Below are positions 1 to 9,100 of a stretch of 25,972 bases of DNA, one piece after another. Below the pieces are notes generated by a model. It was not told where the DNA came from, ran no database searches, and saw nothing but the letters and a program-made list of their open reading frames with translations. Source of the stretch: CAYMRB01 sp964392615 (lineage in GTDB: Bacteria; Planctomycetota; UBA8108); assembly GCA_964392615.1 (NCBI GenBank), contig CAYMRB010000092.1, positions 1 through 25,972 on the forward strand, given 5' to 3'. The position numbers and the translations under genes were made by a program. Within the stretch, counting starts at the first letter, position 1; each line of letters begins with the position of its first letter.

Positions 1-2
1 CT

Positions 3-1277
3 TCCTTCTCGACGCACGCCCTCCGTTCGATCGTTCGACAGTCACCTCGCGACAGCCACGCGCTCGAGTTCGTCGTCGACCGCCGTGTCGAGATCGAGTC
101 GGCCCTTGCCTCGCAGCCGCGCCTCGCGACCGCGGACTTCGCGGTTCTACGCGACGGTGTGCTCGTCTCGAGCCTCTCCTTCCCGTCGTCGGCGAGCTCA
201 GGTGACGGCACTGTCCGAGCCGTCGTCGCGAGGGAAGTCTTCCTGCCTGAACTCGACGCGGGTCGGCTCGTCGCACGCCTCGTCACCGATCGCGCCCTCT
301 GGCTACTCACCGACGATGCGCCCCACCGCACGCGCGCCGCGATCGACATCCCCGATGTCCGGAGGCCCGTCGCCACGCTCGTCGTCGAAGCCCCCCACTG
401 GGCCGAGGCCGTCGCCGCGCAGTCGACCCGCCTATGGCGCCAGCGCGCTCTCGTCGGCCTGCTCGCCGTCGCGACGCTCGGTGGCGGCCTCGTGCTCGTT
501 CTCGCGTCGCGGCGGGCGCGGGCTCTCGCGCGCACGCGGCAGCAGCTGCTCGCGAACGTATCGCACGAGCTGAAGACGCCGATCACGTCGATCCGCATGT
601 TCTCCGAGCTGCTCGCCGACGAGACTCTCGACACCGAACGCGTGCAGCGATACGGCCGGCTGCTGTTGACCGAGAGTCTGCGCCTCGGGCGCGTCATCGA
701 GAACGTGCTCGACTTCGCGGCTCACCGACGATCCGGCGACGGGACGACGGCGGTCGAGCTCGAGCCCGTCGACCTCATGGCGTTGCTCGATCGCCTGGCG
801 ACCGTCTTCGCGTTCCACGCGCACGAGAGCGGCATCGCGTTCCGCACGGAGGGGATCGGCGCGGAGAAGGCGGAAGGCCCGAGGCTACAATCGAACGGCG
901 CTGCGCTCGAGCGCATCCTGTTCAACCTGCTCGAGAACGCGATGAAGTACCGCCGCGCCGACGATCCGCACGTCGAGCTGCACCTCGACGTCGACGCGCA
1001 GCACGTCCGCATATCGATCGTCGACGACGGCGTCGGCATCGCACGATCCGAGCTCTCGCACGTCTTCGACGAGTTCTGGCGCGCGCGCTTCGAGGACTAC
1101 GCCGTCGGCGGCTGCGGTCTCGGACTCGCGATGGCGCGGCGGCTCGCACGCAATCTCGGCGGCGACATCGAGGTCGCGAGCCGCGTCGGTCACGGCAGCA
1201 CGTTCACGCTGGTGCTGCCGCGATCCGACACGCGCCCGTCCGCGTTGCCGCACGAACCCGTCGGAGCCGAGCCATGA
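3..1277 (+). CDS. sensor histidine kinase, 5' end cut by window edge
   Basis: The reading frame is open from the left edge, so the true start lies outside; 424 residues are visible. An internal GTG at 159 has nothing to favour it as the real start. The visible N-terminal part (about 150 residues) would be an extracytoplasmic sensor region. It is followed by one membrane helix at visible residues about 151-170, rich in Val, Leu, Ala and Gly. Next comes the HisKA dimerisation helix pair with the H-box SHELKTP; the phosphoacceptor His codon is at 564-566. The HATPase_c domain shows the N box (NLLENAMKYRR), the G1 box (VDDGVGIA) and a G2 box written GGCGLGLA, with Cys where Ser or Thr is usual. 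It should autophosphorylate and pass phosphate to the regulator encoded immediately downstream, which overlaps it by 4 bases. The stimulus cannot be told from the sequence. Confidence 0.93.
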   Translation, partial: SFSTHALRSIVRQSPRDSHALEFVVDRRVEIESALASQPRLATADFAVLRDGVLVSSLSFPSSASSGDGTVRAVVAREVFLPELDAGRLVARLVTDRALWLLTDDAPHRTRAAIDIPDVRRPVATLVVEAPHWAEAVAAQSTRLWRQRALVGLLAVATLGGGLVLVLASRRARALARTRQQLLANVSHELKTPITSIRMFSELLADETLDTERVQRYGRLLLTESLRLGRVIENVLDFAAHRRSGDGTTAVELEPVDLMALLDRLATVFAFHAHESGIAFRTEGIGAEKAEGPRLQSNGAALERILFNLLENAMKYRRADDPHVELHLDVDAQHVRISIVDDGVGIARSELSHVFDEFWRARFEDYAVGGCGLGLAMARRLARNLGGDIEVASRVGHGSTFTLVLPRSDTRPSALPHEPVGAEP

Positions 1278-1951
1278 CGCGCGCGCGACTGCTCGTCGTC
1301 GAGGACGACCACGCGATTCGCATCGCGCTCGAAGAGAAGCTCGAGCTCGAAGGATACGACGCCACGACGGTCGACGACGGCGTGGCTGCCTGTACGGCGC
1401 TCGAGTCGAATGCGTTCGATCTCGTCATCCTCGATCTCATGCTCCCGAAGCTCGACGGCTTCGAGGTGCTGCGCTGGGTCCGCTCCCGTCGCGATGACCT
1501 CCCCGTGCTGATTCTCAGCGCCAAGGGTCGCGAGTCCGACAAGGTCGTCGGCCTGCGAGCCGGCGCCGACGACTACCTCGCGAAGCCGTTCGGCCTCGCA
1601 GAACTCATGGCGCGCGTCGAGGCGCTGCTGCGCCGAGCGCGCGGCTTCGACCGGTCGGTGCAACTCGGCGATGTCGAGATCGACATCGCCACGGGCAGCG
1701 TGACCAAGAGCGGCGCGCCCGTCGAGCTGTCGCGCAAGGAGCTCGACATCCTGCTCTACCTGCTGCGCCACCGCGGCAGCGCGATGTCGCGCCAGGACAT
1801 CCTCGACGCGGTGTGGGGCCACCTACCGTCCAGCGCCGAACGCGCAATCGACTTCCACGTCCTCAACCTGCGCCGCAAGCTCGAGGACGCCCCCCACGCC
1901 CCGGTTTGGCTCGTCACGCGACACGGGCGCGGGTACGAGATCGTCGGCTGA
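1274..1951 (+). CDS. OmpR/PhoB-family response regulator
   Basis: This 225-residue protein starts at an ATG inside the ATGA overlap with the kinase stop, a usual sign of translational coupling. The receiver domain (residues about 4-118) has the acidic pair D11-D12, the phosphoacceptor D54 in VILDLMLP, and K104 in LAKPF. The C-terminal winged-helix DNA-binding domain (about 129-225) carries the typical VELSRKELDILLYLL entry and ends in the RHGRGYEIVG wing. The length is normal for the family. It should bind DNA as a dimer when phosphorylated by the partner kinase. Target genes are unknown; whether it controls the downstream haem-c-type gene at 2241 is open. The same frame extends in track as a longer open frame upstream, but that part is only a shadow of the kinase gene. 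Confidence 0.95.
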   Translation: MTRARLLVVEDDHAIRIALEEKLELEGYDATTVDDGVAACTALESNAFDLVILDLMLPKLDGFEVLRWVRSRRDDLPVLILSAKGRESDKVVGLRAGADDYLAKPFGLAELMARVEALLRRARGFDRSVQLGDVEIDIATGSVTKSGAPVELSRKELDILLYLLRHRGSAMSRQDILDAVWGHLPSSAERAIDFHVLNLRRKLEDAPHAPVWLVTRHGRGYEIVG

Positions 1952-2167
1952 GGACCGCGCGCGAAGCCGTGTCCGCACCTCCAGGTCGCCGCCCTCAGCG
2001 AAAACGACGACGAGGCGCTACCCCACACGACAATCCTCCGCCGAACGGCGCTCACGATCGCGACGCTCTCGCTCCTCCTCCAGCCCGCAGGCGCAGGCGG
2101 TGGGCTGTGGCGTTTCCGCGGCGCGGTTACGAGCATCCGTGAAACCGCCGAGAACGATCACACGACC

Positions 2168-2195
2168 TTGCGTCGGCGCCCACGAGCCCTAGAAT
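2168..2195 (+). promoter_or_regulatory. candidate sigma70-type promoter for the CxxCH gene
   Basis: TTGCGT at 2168-2173 and TAGAAT at 2190-2195 are separated by 16 bases. They lie 45 bases before the ATG at 2241, in the 289-base gap after the response regulator. The -10 matches TATAAT at five of six positions and the -35 has the strong TTG. The rest of the gap (1952-2167) shows no convincing gene. This is a motif match only, in a phylum whose promoters are poorly defined. Confidence 0.35.
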
Positions 2196-2240
2196 TGCGC
2201 TCTTCCGGAGAACCGAGCGTAGAAGCGATCAGGAGAGACC

Positions 2241-2651
2241 ATGCGAGGAAACACGGGCAAAGCACTCGGAATCGTCGCCGCTGTCGGTATCGTCGCCGGC
2301 GCCGTGTGGAGCAATGCCTCCTTCGTCGACGCCGACGGGCCCCCGAAACCCGTCGTCAAGCCGAAGTACACGCTCGAAGAGATCATGAAGAAGGGGCACG
2401 GCAAGGACGGCATCTTCAAGAAGGTCTTGCGCGGCAAGGCGACCGACAAGGAGAAGGCCCTCCTGCTCGACTACTACGTCGTGATGTACGAGTCGAAGCC
2501 GCCGAGGGGCAAGATCGAGAGCTGGACGAAACTCACGGGCGACGCGCTCGCCGCCGCGGCGAAAGTCGTGCTCAAGCAGAAGGGCGCCGAGAATCAGCTC
2601 AAGCGCGCGGGGAACTGCAAGCCGTGCCATCGGCTGCACAAGCCCGACTGA
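2241..2651 (+). CDS. small exported monohaem c-type (CxxCH) protein
   Basis: This 136-residue protein has an AGGAG ribosome site at 2231-2235, five bases before the ATG. The N-terminus is a signal peptide or anchor (hydrophobic residues about 8-27), so the protein should act outside the cytoplasm. The mature part is Lys-rich and helical-looking: a YTLEEIMKKGH stretch, then KATDKEKALLLDYYVVMY, then an Ala-rich helix. The only Cys residues are C126 and C129 of a single CKPCH motif (His 130), just seven residues from the end. That is the covalent haem-c attachment signature. Small proteins of this pattern are familiar from planctomycete genomes, usually annotated as cytochrome-like. The distal ligand and electron partner cannot be read from the sequence. 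The gene ends 12 bases before the convergent stop of the lactamase-fold gene. Confidence 0.8.
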   Translation: MRGNTGKALGIVAAVGIVAGAVWSNASFVDADGPPKPVVKPKYTLEEIMKKGHGKDGIFKKVLRGKATDKEKALLLDYYVVMYESKPPRGKIESWTKLTGDALAAAAKVVLKQKGAENQLKRAGNCKPCHRLHKPD

Positions 2652-2663
2652 TCCGCGCAGCAG

Positions 2664-3713
2664 CTACTCGGAGCGGCCAGATTCCTTCTGGGCCTTCTCG
2701 CGCTTTCTCCGCGCCTCACGAGCTTCGACGTAACCCCGCACCGCACGACGCGAGTGCGGCCGCAACGCGTCGATCCACCGATCGCCCGCCTTCTTGTGGG
2801 CCGTCCAGACGATCGGATCGTGCATCGGCACGATGACCGCGTCCTTCTCGACCGCGAGGTCGACGAGGCGGTCGAGCGCCTCGCGGTACTGGCGTCGGGA
2901 CGTCCTGACGTGCGGGAGGATGTCCTTCGCGAGCAGGTCGTAGTGGTACACGTCGTCGCTCGCGATGATCACGAGCCCCTGACGCGTGCTGACGATTGCC
3001 GCCTGACTGCAGACCGAGTGCCCGCCGAGCCGCATCGTCCGCAGTCCCGGGAACACCTCGCTATCGTCGACGAATCGCGTCTTGCCCTCCTTCTCACGCC
3101 GCACGAGGAAGTCGGCGAACGCATAGTCGACGTAGCTTCCCCACTGCCCATCGCGCCGCTTCGCGAGGTTGTCCTTCCAGCCCACAGCCGACACCCACAA
3201 GAACGCTTCGGGAAGCTCCTCGGCGATGCCGCCGTCCGTCGCGTCGTCCATGCCGTGATGGTCGGCGTGCAGATGGCTGAAGACGATGTGCCCGATCGCG
3301 CTCTTCTTCACGCCGACGCGTTCGAGCCAACGCAGCACGTTGCCGTGCGGCTGCACGAGATCGTCCGGGTAGCGCTCCTTGCCACGAAACGCCGCTCCGC
3401 GATCGCGAAAGAGCCCGTGGCGCCGAAACATGCGATTGCAGTAGTCGACCGTCTTCGGGCCGAGATCGACGAGCGCCTTCTGGCCGCCGGGTCCCTCGAC
3501 CAGGAACGCGTAGATGACGAACGGCATGCGCTCATCTGCCGTGTGCGGCGAACCGAAGACGTGATCCTTGCCGATCTGGCACACGCCGGTGTTGAACACG
3601 CGCAGGCGACAAACCGCCGGCGGGTCGGATGACTTCTCGTCGGCGCGCACGATGATCATCGTGGCGAGAGCGAGGACGAGAGCAGCGATCGTGATCTCGA
3701 CGCGTCGGCTCAT
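2664..3713 (-). CDS. exported metallo-beta-lactamase-fold hydrolase, AHL-lactonase-like
   Basis: The protein is 349 residues from the ATG at 3713. I chose this start because a clean signal peptide follows (MSRRVEITIAALVLALATM, cut near residue 24) and because it lies five bases after the stop of the upstream dockerin gene. A longer frame to 3788 only overlaps that gene. The di-metal site looks complete: HLHADH (H147, H149, D151, H152), H232 in LGGHS, D253 in IIASDD, and H298 in PMHD. The spacing and the FSHLHADHHGMD wording resemble the N-acyl-homoserine lactonase branch of the superfamily. A secreted lactonase or esterase is therefore plausible, but the substrate is inference; other lactones or phosphoesters are possible. 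The C-terminal 25 residues are a charged Arg/Lys/Glu tail. It is probably co-transcribed with the dockerin gene. Confidence 0.85.
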   Translation of the reverse strand: MSRRVEITIAALVLALATMIIVRADEKSSDPPAVCRLRVFNTGVCQIGKDHVFGSPHTADERMPFVIYAFLVEGPGGQKALVDLGPKTVDYCNRMFRRHGLFRDRGAAFRGKERYPDDLVQPHGNVLRWLERVGVKKSAIGHIVFSHLHADHHGMDDATDGGIAEELPEAFLWVSAVGWKDNLAKRRDGQWGSYVDYAFADFLVRREKEGKTRFVDDSEVFPGLRTMRLGGHSVCSQAAIVSTRQGLVIIASDDVYHYDLLAKDILPHVRTSRRQYREALDRLVDLAVEKDAVIVPMHDPIVWTAHKKAGDRWIDALRPHSRRAVRGYVEAREARRKREKAQKESGRSE

Positions 3714-3718
3714 GGTGA

Positions 3719-6082
3719 TTACCCCGCACGCACGCACGGCGCGACCGCGCAGGCGAGACCGTCGTCCGGCGTCCCGTCCGCTCCGCACTCGGGAAACGGA
3801 TCCGGCGGCGGATCACCACCGAGGAACAGGTAGTTCAACATCCAGGTCGCATCCGAGATGTCCTTCGCACCGTCGTCGTTCGCATCGCAAGCGTCATCGC
3901 ACCCGGGCGCCGCGCCCCCGGTGAACAAGTGCGCGAGCAGGAAGATCGCGTCAGAGATGTCCGTCTCCGCGCTCGCGTCGCAATCGCTGCGGACGAACTC
4001 CGGCTCGGAGCTCGCGTCGAGGTCCTCGATCTCTACCGCGTCAAAACAGCAGATGCGCCACTGATCGCCGGAATCGGGCCGCTGACGAAAGCCGAGAAAG
4101 ACGGTCAATACGGGCCCCGTCGCGACAGCCTCGACCTCGAGTCGACGCCAACCGGCCGTTGCCTCGCGCGGCTGGCGATGCCACGCGCTCCACTCGACGT
4201 CGCCGTGCGGGTCGCTCTCGCCGCCCGGATCGATGCCGATGCGGTTGACGGCGTCGTCCCAATCGCCGCTGATCCAGTACAGATTCGATGACGCTCGAAG
4301 ACGATAGCGGTGCCCTGGGATGGCGCACACGCGCTGAAACAGGCCTCCCTCGTCGAGGCAGCAGCCGTTGATCGCGTTGCCCCAGAACCGCTCGCCGTCT
4401 ACCGCCTCGATATCGGCGAACCAGCGACCGCTCACGGTCTCGCCGCGGCCCTCGCCCCACACGGTCCAACCTCGCAACCCCGACTCGAAGCTCGGATTCG
4501 TGAACTCGAGATCGCAGTCGGCCGGCTCGAGATCGACGTCGACTGTCACCGTTTCTCCCGTCGTCACGACGACACCGGCTCGCGTCGCCGTCCGGTATCC
4601 CGGCTTCGACACGCGCAGCGTGTAGTCGCCCGCCGGCACGTCCGCGATCGAGTACGCCCCCGTCAGTCCGGTCGTCGTCGTGCTGCGGCCGATCTCGACG
4701 ATCGTCACCGTCGCGCCGCCGACACCCGCGCCTGAGCCCGCGTGCCGCACGCGTCCCTCGACCGTGCCCCCGGGCTCGGTCCACGTCAGAATCGTCATGC
4801 TGACGTCGATGGCGGATCGCCGACTTCCGTCGCGCCACGCGACGCCGCGATCGTAGCGATCGAGCGGGTCGGTCATGACGTACGGGTTGAAACCCTCGGG
4901 GTTCGTGAACTCGACGTAGTACGTCTCGCCGGGCACGAGTGGCACCTCGCCGCGCGAGTAGCTGACGCCGTGCAAGCCGGCGCCGAACGCCTGGAACGCG
5001 GCGCGCGTCGTCTTCGTCGGTCCGACCTGCGGTCCGCTCGGGCCGTCGCGGCGGACCGTGAACGTGAAGTCGAGGTCCCAATTCCGATCCGCGCCGGCCG
5101 CCCAGACGTCGACGCCGGCGAGCGATGTGCCGATCGTCGCGACGAACGTCTGCCCCCATCGACCGGCGAAGTTGCCGTCTTGAAGCTCACCGAGCCCCTC
5201 GGTCGTCTTGTTGAGCAGAGTCGCCGTGCCGTCGGCATCGGAGAACACGGTGATGTTCAGATCGAAGCCCTGCGGCGAGCCGCCCGAGTCGTGAGCTCGA
5301 CCGTCCGCATAGCTCTGCGCGTCCTTCGCGCGGTGAAACACCGCGAAAGCCCGATCGCCTCCGGCCGTTCCCGTGAGCCGCACCGCGTAGCGCCGCCCCG
5401 GCTCGGTCGGCACCTCGCCCGATCGCCATCGCACCCAATTGTCGGTGATCGCCCCGACGCGATCCCGCTTCGCAGCCTGCGCCGAGACGCGCGGCCACGC
5501 GGAAGGGTCTGCGCTGCCGTCGTCCGCGAGGATCGCACACTCGATCTCGTCGGCGTTCGTTCCCGCGAGCTTCCAGCTGACGCCGGTGATCGACGACCCT
5601 GTCGCGACGAACGTCTGATACCAGGTGCGCGAGAAGCCGGTCCAAGTGTCCGTGGTGTACGTCGAGTAGTCGATCGGCAGATCGACGTTCCGCGTCGCCG
5701 TGCGTCCGTCGCGCACCGTGATCCCCTCGATCACGGTCGGCCGGATGTAGAAGAGCGGCTGGTTGACCAGCAGCGAGTACGTCCCCGCGGGCACGGACAG
5801 CCGGTAGTAGCCGTCGCCCCGCGGCGCCTGCCCCGCTGGCGCCCCCAGGCGCGCGGAGGGTCCTCGCGGGCCGCTTCCATCGCGGCTCAGGAAGAGGTTC
5901 GACTCGTAGAGCTCGACGTGGCCCGCGGCGGGCCGGCCCTTGATGCGCTCGAAACGGCCGTGGCCCGTGACGATCCCGTCCGCGTGGGCCACGCCGGCTC
6001 CTGCGACCAGGCAGAAGACGAGAAACGTCCATCGAGTCCGCCGCTGGTTCCGATAGCGCTGCCGATTGTCGGTCTGTCGCAT
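3719..6082 (-). CDS. large exported dockerin protein with CarboxypepD_reg-like and jelly-roll-type modules
   Basis: This 787-residue protein starts at the ATG at 6082, preceded by a GAGGGTG ribosome site. A signal peptide spans about residues 17-34, ending HADG. A first CarboxypepD_reg-like Ig module follows (about 38-135). Two related beta-sandwich modules come next (about 150-280 and 300-440), each with a W-x-QTFVAT entry and a later 'GEVP' strand. A second CarboxypepD_reg-like module lies at about 441-517 (GAYSIADVPAGDYTLRVSK). A galactose-binding-like domain opens with NPSFESG near residue 526. The C-terminus (about 697-787) is a dockerin-like module with two calcium loops, DCDASAETDISDA and DANDDGAKDISDA. 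There is no catalytic motif, so a glycan-binding or structural surface role is likely. The downstream lactamase-fold gene follows after five bases. Confidence 0.85.
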   Translation of the reverse strand: MRQTDNRQRYRNQRRTRWTFLVFCLVAGAGVAHADGIVTGHGRFERIKGRPAAGHVELYESNLFLSRDGSGPRGPSARLGAPAGQAPRGDGYYRLSVPAGTYSLLVNQPLFYIRPTVIEGITVRDGRTATRNVDLPIDYSTYTTDTWTGFSRTWYQTFVATGSSITGVSWKLAGTNADEIECAILADDGSADPSAWPRVSAQAAKRDRVGAITDNWVRWRSGEVPTEPGRRYAVRLTGTAGGDRAFAVFHRAKDAQSYADGRAHDSGGSPQGFDLNITVFSDADGTATLLNKTTEGLGELQDGNFAGRWGQTFVATIGTSLAGVDVWAAGADRNWDLDFTFTVRRDGPSGPQVGPTKTTRAAFQAFGAGLHGVSYSRGEVPLVPGETYYVEFTNPEGFNPYVMTDPLDRYDRGVAWRDGSRRSAIDVSMTILTWTEPGGTVEGRVRHAGSGAGVGGATVTIVEIGRSTTTTGLTGAYSIADVPAGDYTLRVSKPGYRTATRAGVVVTTGETVTVDVDLEPADCDLEFTNPSFESGLRGWTVWGEGRGETVSGRWFADIEAVDGERFWGNAINGCCLDEGGLFQRVCAIPGHRYRLRASSNLYWISGDWDDAVNRIGIDPGGESDPHGDVEWSAWHRQPREATAGWRRLEVEAVATGPVLTVFLGFRQRPDSGDQWRICCFDAVEIEDLDASSEPEFVRSDCDASAETDISDAIFLLAHLFTGGAAPGCDDACDANDDGAKDISDATWMLNYLFLGGDPPPDPFPECGADGTPDDGLACAVAPCVRAG

Positions 6083-6192
6083 GGTTCACCCTCGTTGGAC
6101 AGCCATGTCCGACGGCTGCGGAAATCCATCTTATCCTTGTGCGGACTCTCGGAACAATTACACTCACGGGCTTCAGCAAGGTACGGTCCACG

Positions 6193-9100
6193 ATGGGAGC
6201 GACACCGGAATCCTCGCGAGCGCACGCGTTGCGTCGGCTACTCGACGAGCGCATCCTCTTCCTCGATGGCGCGATGGGCACCATGGTGCAACGTCGTGAC
6301 CTGTCCGAGGACGACTTCCGCGGCGAGCGCTTCCGCGACCACAGCCACGACCTCAAGGGCAACAACGACCTGCTGTCGATCACTCGACCCGACGTCGTCG
6401 AGGAGATCCATCGGGCGTTCCTCGAGGCTGGCTCGGACATCATCGAGACCAATACCTTCAGCGCGACGCGGATCGCACAGGCGGACTACGGCCTGGAGTC
6501 GATCGTTCACGAGCTGAACGTCGCATCCGCCCAGGCCGCGCGGCGCGCCGTCGACGCGTTCGTCGCGGAGAACCCGGACCGCCAGTGCTTCGTCGCCGGC
6601 GCGCTCGGACCGACGAACAAGACCGCGTCCCTCTCGCCGAAGGTCGATGACCCTGCGTACCGCGCGACGAGCTTCGACGAGCTCGTCGACGCGTACCACG
6701 AGCAGGTCGTTGCGCTCGTCGAGGGTGGAGTCGACATTCTCCTGCCCGAGACGACGTTCGACACGCTGAACCTGAAGGCCGCGATCTTTGCGATCGAGAT
6801 CTTCCTCGATGCGCATTCCGAGCGTCTTCCGGTCGTCCTGTCGCTGACGATCACCGACGCGTCCGGCCGCACGCTCTCCGGCCAGACGACGGAGGCCTGC
6901 TGGAACTCGATCCGCCACGCGAAGCCCCTCGCGGTCGGCATCAACTGCGCGCTCGGCGCAGCGGCGATGCGCCCCTACATGCAGGAGCTGTCGCGCATCG
7001 CGGACTGCTACACGAGCTGCTACCCGAACGCCGGACTGCCGAATCCGCTCGCTCCCACGGGCTACGACGAAATGCCCGAGGACACCGGCTCGGCGCTCGA
7101 GACGTTCGCCGCCGAGGGCTTGGTGAACATCGTCGGCGGCTGCTGCGGTACGACCCCGGATCACATCCGGGCAATCGTCGAGAAGGTCGGCAAGCACGCG
7201 CCGCGTAGCGTGCCGGAAGTCGCTCCCGCGCTACGCGTCAGCGGCCTCGAGCCCTTCACGGCCGAGGGTGACGGCGCGCCGTTCATCATGGTCGGCGAAC
7301 GCACGAACGTGATGGGCTCGCCGAAGTTCCGTCGACTCATCAAGGACGATGACTTCGAGGCCGCGCTCGACGTCGCGCGCCAGCAGGTCGAGAACGGCGC
7401 GAACATCATCGACGTCAACTTCGACGAGGGTCTCCTCGACGGCGTCGCGTGCATGCAGCGCTTCCTCAACTTGATCGCCTCGGAGCCCGAGATCGCGCGG
7501 GTGCCGATCATGGTCGACAGCTCGAAGTGGGAGATCCTCGAGGCCGGCCTGAAGTGCGCGCAAGGCAAGTGCGTCGTCAACTCGATCAGCCTCAAGGAGG
7601 GCGAAGAGGTCTTCCTCGAGCAGGCACGGCTGATCCAGCGCTACGGTGCAGCGGTCATCGTCATGGCATTCGATGAGGATGGCCAGGCGACGAACAAGAC
7701 GGACAAGGTCCGCATCTGCCGCCGCGCGTACCGCCTGCTGACCGAAACGGTCGAGATGGATCCGCAGGACATCATCTTCGATCCGAACGTCCTGACCGTC
7801 GCGACGGGCATCGAGGAGCACGATGACTATGGCATCGACTTCATCGAAGCCGTACGCGAGATCAAGACGGCGTGCCCGGGCGCGCGAACGAGCGGCGGCA
7901 TCAGCAACGTGTCGTTCTCGTTCCGCGGCAACAACGTCGTGCGCGAGGCGATGCACTCGGCGTTTCTGTATCACGCCATCGAAGCCGGCCTCGACATGGG
8001 CATCGTCAACGCCGGCATGCTCGTCGTATATGACGAGATCGACAAGGAGCTCCTCGCGCGCGTCGAGGACGTGCTGCTGAATCGGCGCCCGGACGCGACC
8101 GAACGGCTGATCGAGCACGCCGAGCAGTACAAGGGCCAGACCGCGAAGGAGCGCCAGCAGGACGACGCGTGGCGCCAGGGCACGGTCGAAGAGCGCCTGA
8201 CGCACGCGCTCGTGAAGGGCATCACCACGCACATCGAGGTGGATACCGAGGAGGCCCGCCAGAAGCTCGAAACGCCGCTCGAAGTGATCGAGGGGCCCCT
8301 GATGGCCGGCATGCAGGTCGTCGGCGATCTCTTCGGCGACGGCAAGATGTTCCTGCCGCAGGTCGTCAAGAGCGCGCGCGTGATGAAGAAGGCCGTCGCG
8401 TACCTGACGCCCTTCCTCGACGAGGCGCGCCTTGCGCAGGCGGGCTCGCGGTCGCACGGCACGATGGTCCTCGCGACCGTCAAGGGTGACGTCCACGACA
8501 TCGGGAAGAACATCGTCGCGGTCGTCCTGCAGTGCAACAACTGGGAGGTGCACGACCTCGGCGTGATGGTGCCGTGCGAGAAGATCCTCGCGAAGGCGCG
8601 TGAGGTCGATGCCGACATCATCGGCTTGAGTGGCCTCATCACGCCCTCGCTGGACGAGATGACCCACCTCGCTTCGGAGATGCGCGCGCGCGGCTTCGAG
8701 TGCCCACTCGTCATCGGCGGCGCGACGACGAGCCGAGCGCACACGGCGATCAAGATCGCCCCGAGCTACGATGGTCCGGTCGTGCACGTCGTCGACGCGT
8801 CGCGCGCGGTCAATGTCTGCGCGAGCTTGACGAGCGACGAGCTGCGCGATGATTTCGTCCGCCAAGTCTCCGCCGCGCAGGAGCGCCAGCGCGAACGCCA
8901 CGGTGCGAGCCAGAATCCGCAGCCGCTCCTGCCGCTCGAGGAGGCTCGGATCAAGGGCTTCCACTCGGACTGGGCCGACGTCGACATCCCGCGGCCGGAG
9001 TTCTGCGGCGTGCGGGTCGACGACGACGTTCCGCTCGAGGAGATCGTGCCGTTTATCGACTGGACGCCGTTCTTCGCGACCTGGGAGATCACCGGGCGCT

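Noticed and set aside
1952..2167. An open stretch after the response regulator containing LRRTALTIATLSLLLQPAGA, like a twin-arginine signal peptide
   Set aside because: No ATG, GTG or TTG start precedes it in frame, and downstream the frame loses coding character and overlaps the CxxCH gene. It may be a relic but cannot be supported.
6083..6192. Possible cobalamin, SAM or SAH riboswitch before metH
   Set aside because: The gap is only 110 bases and shows none of the conserved core motifs of these riboswitches.
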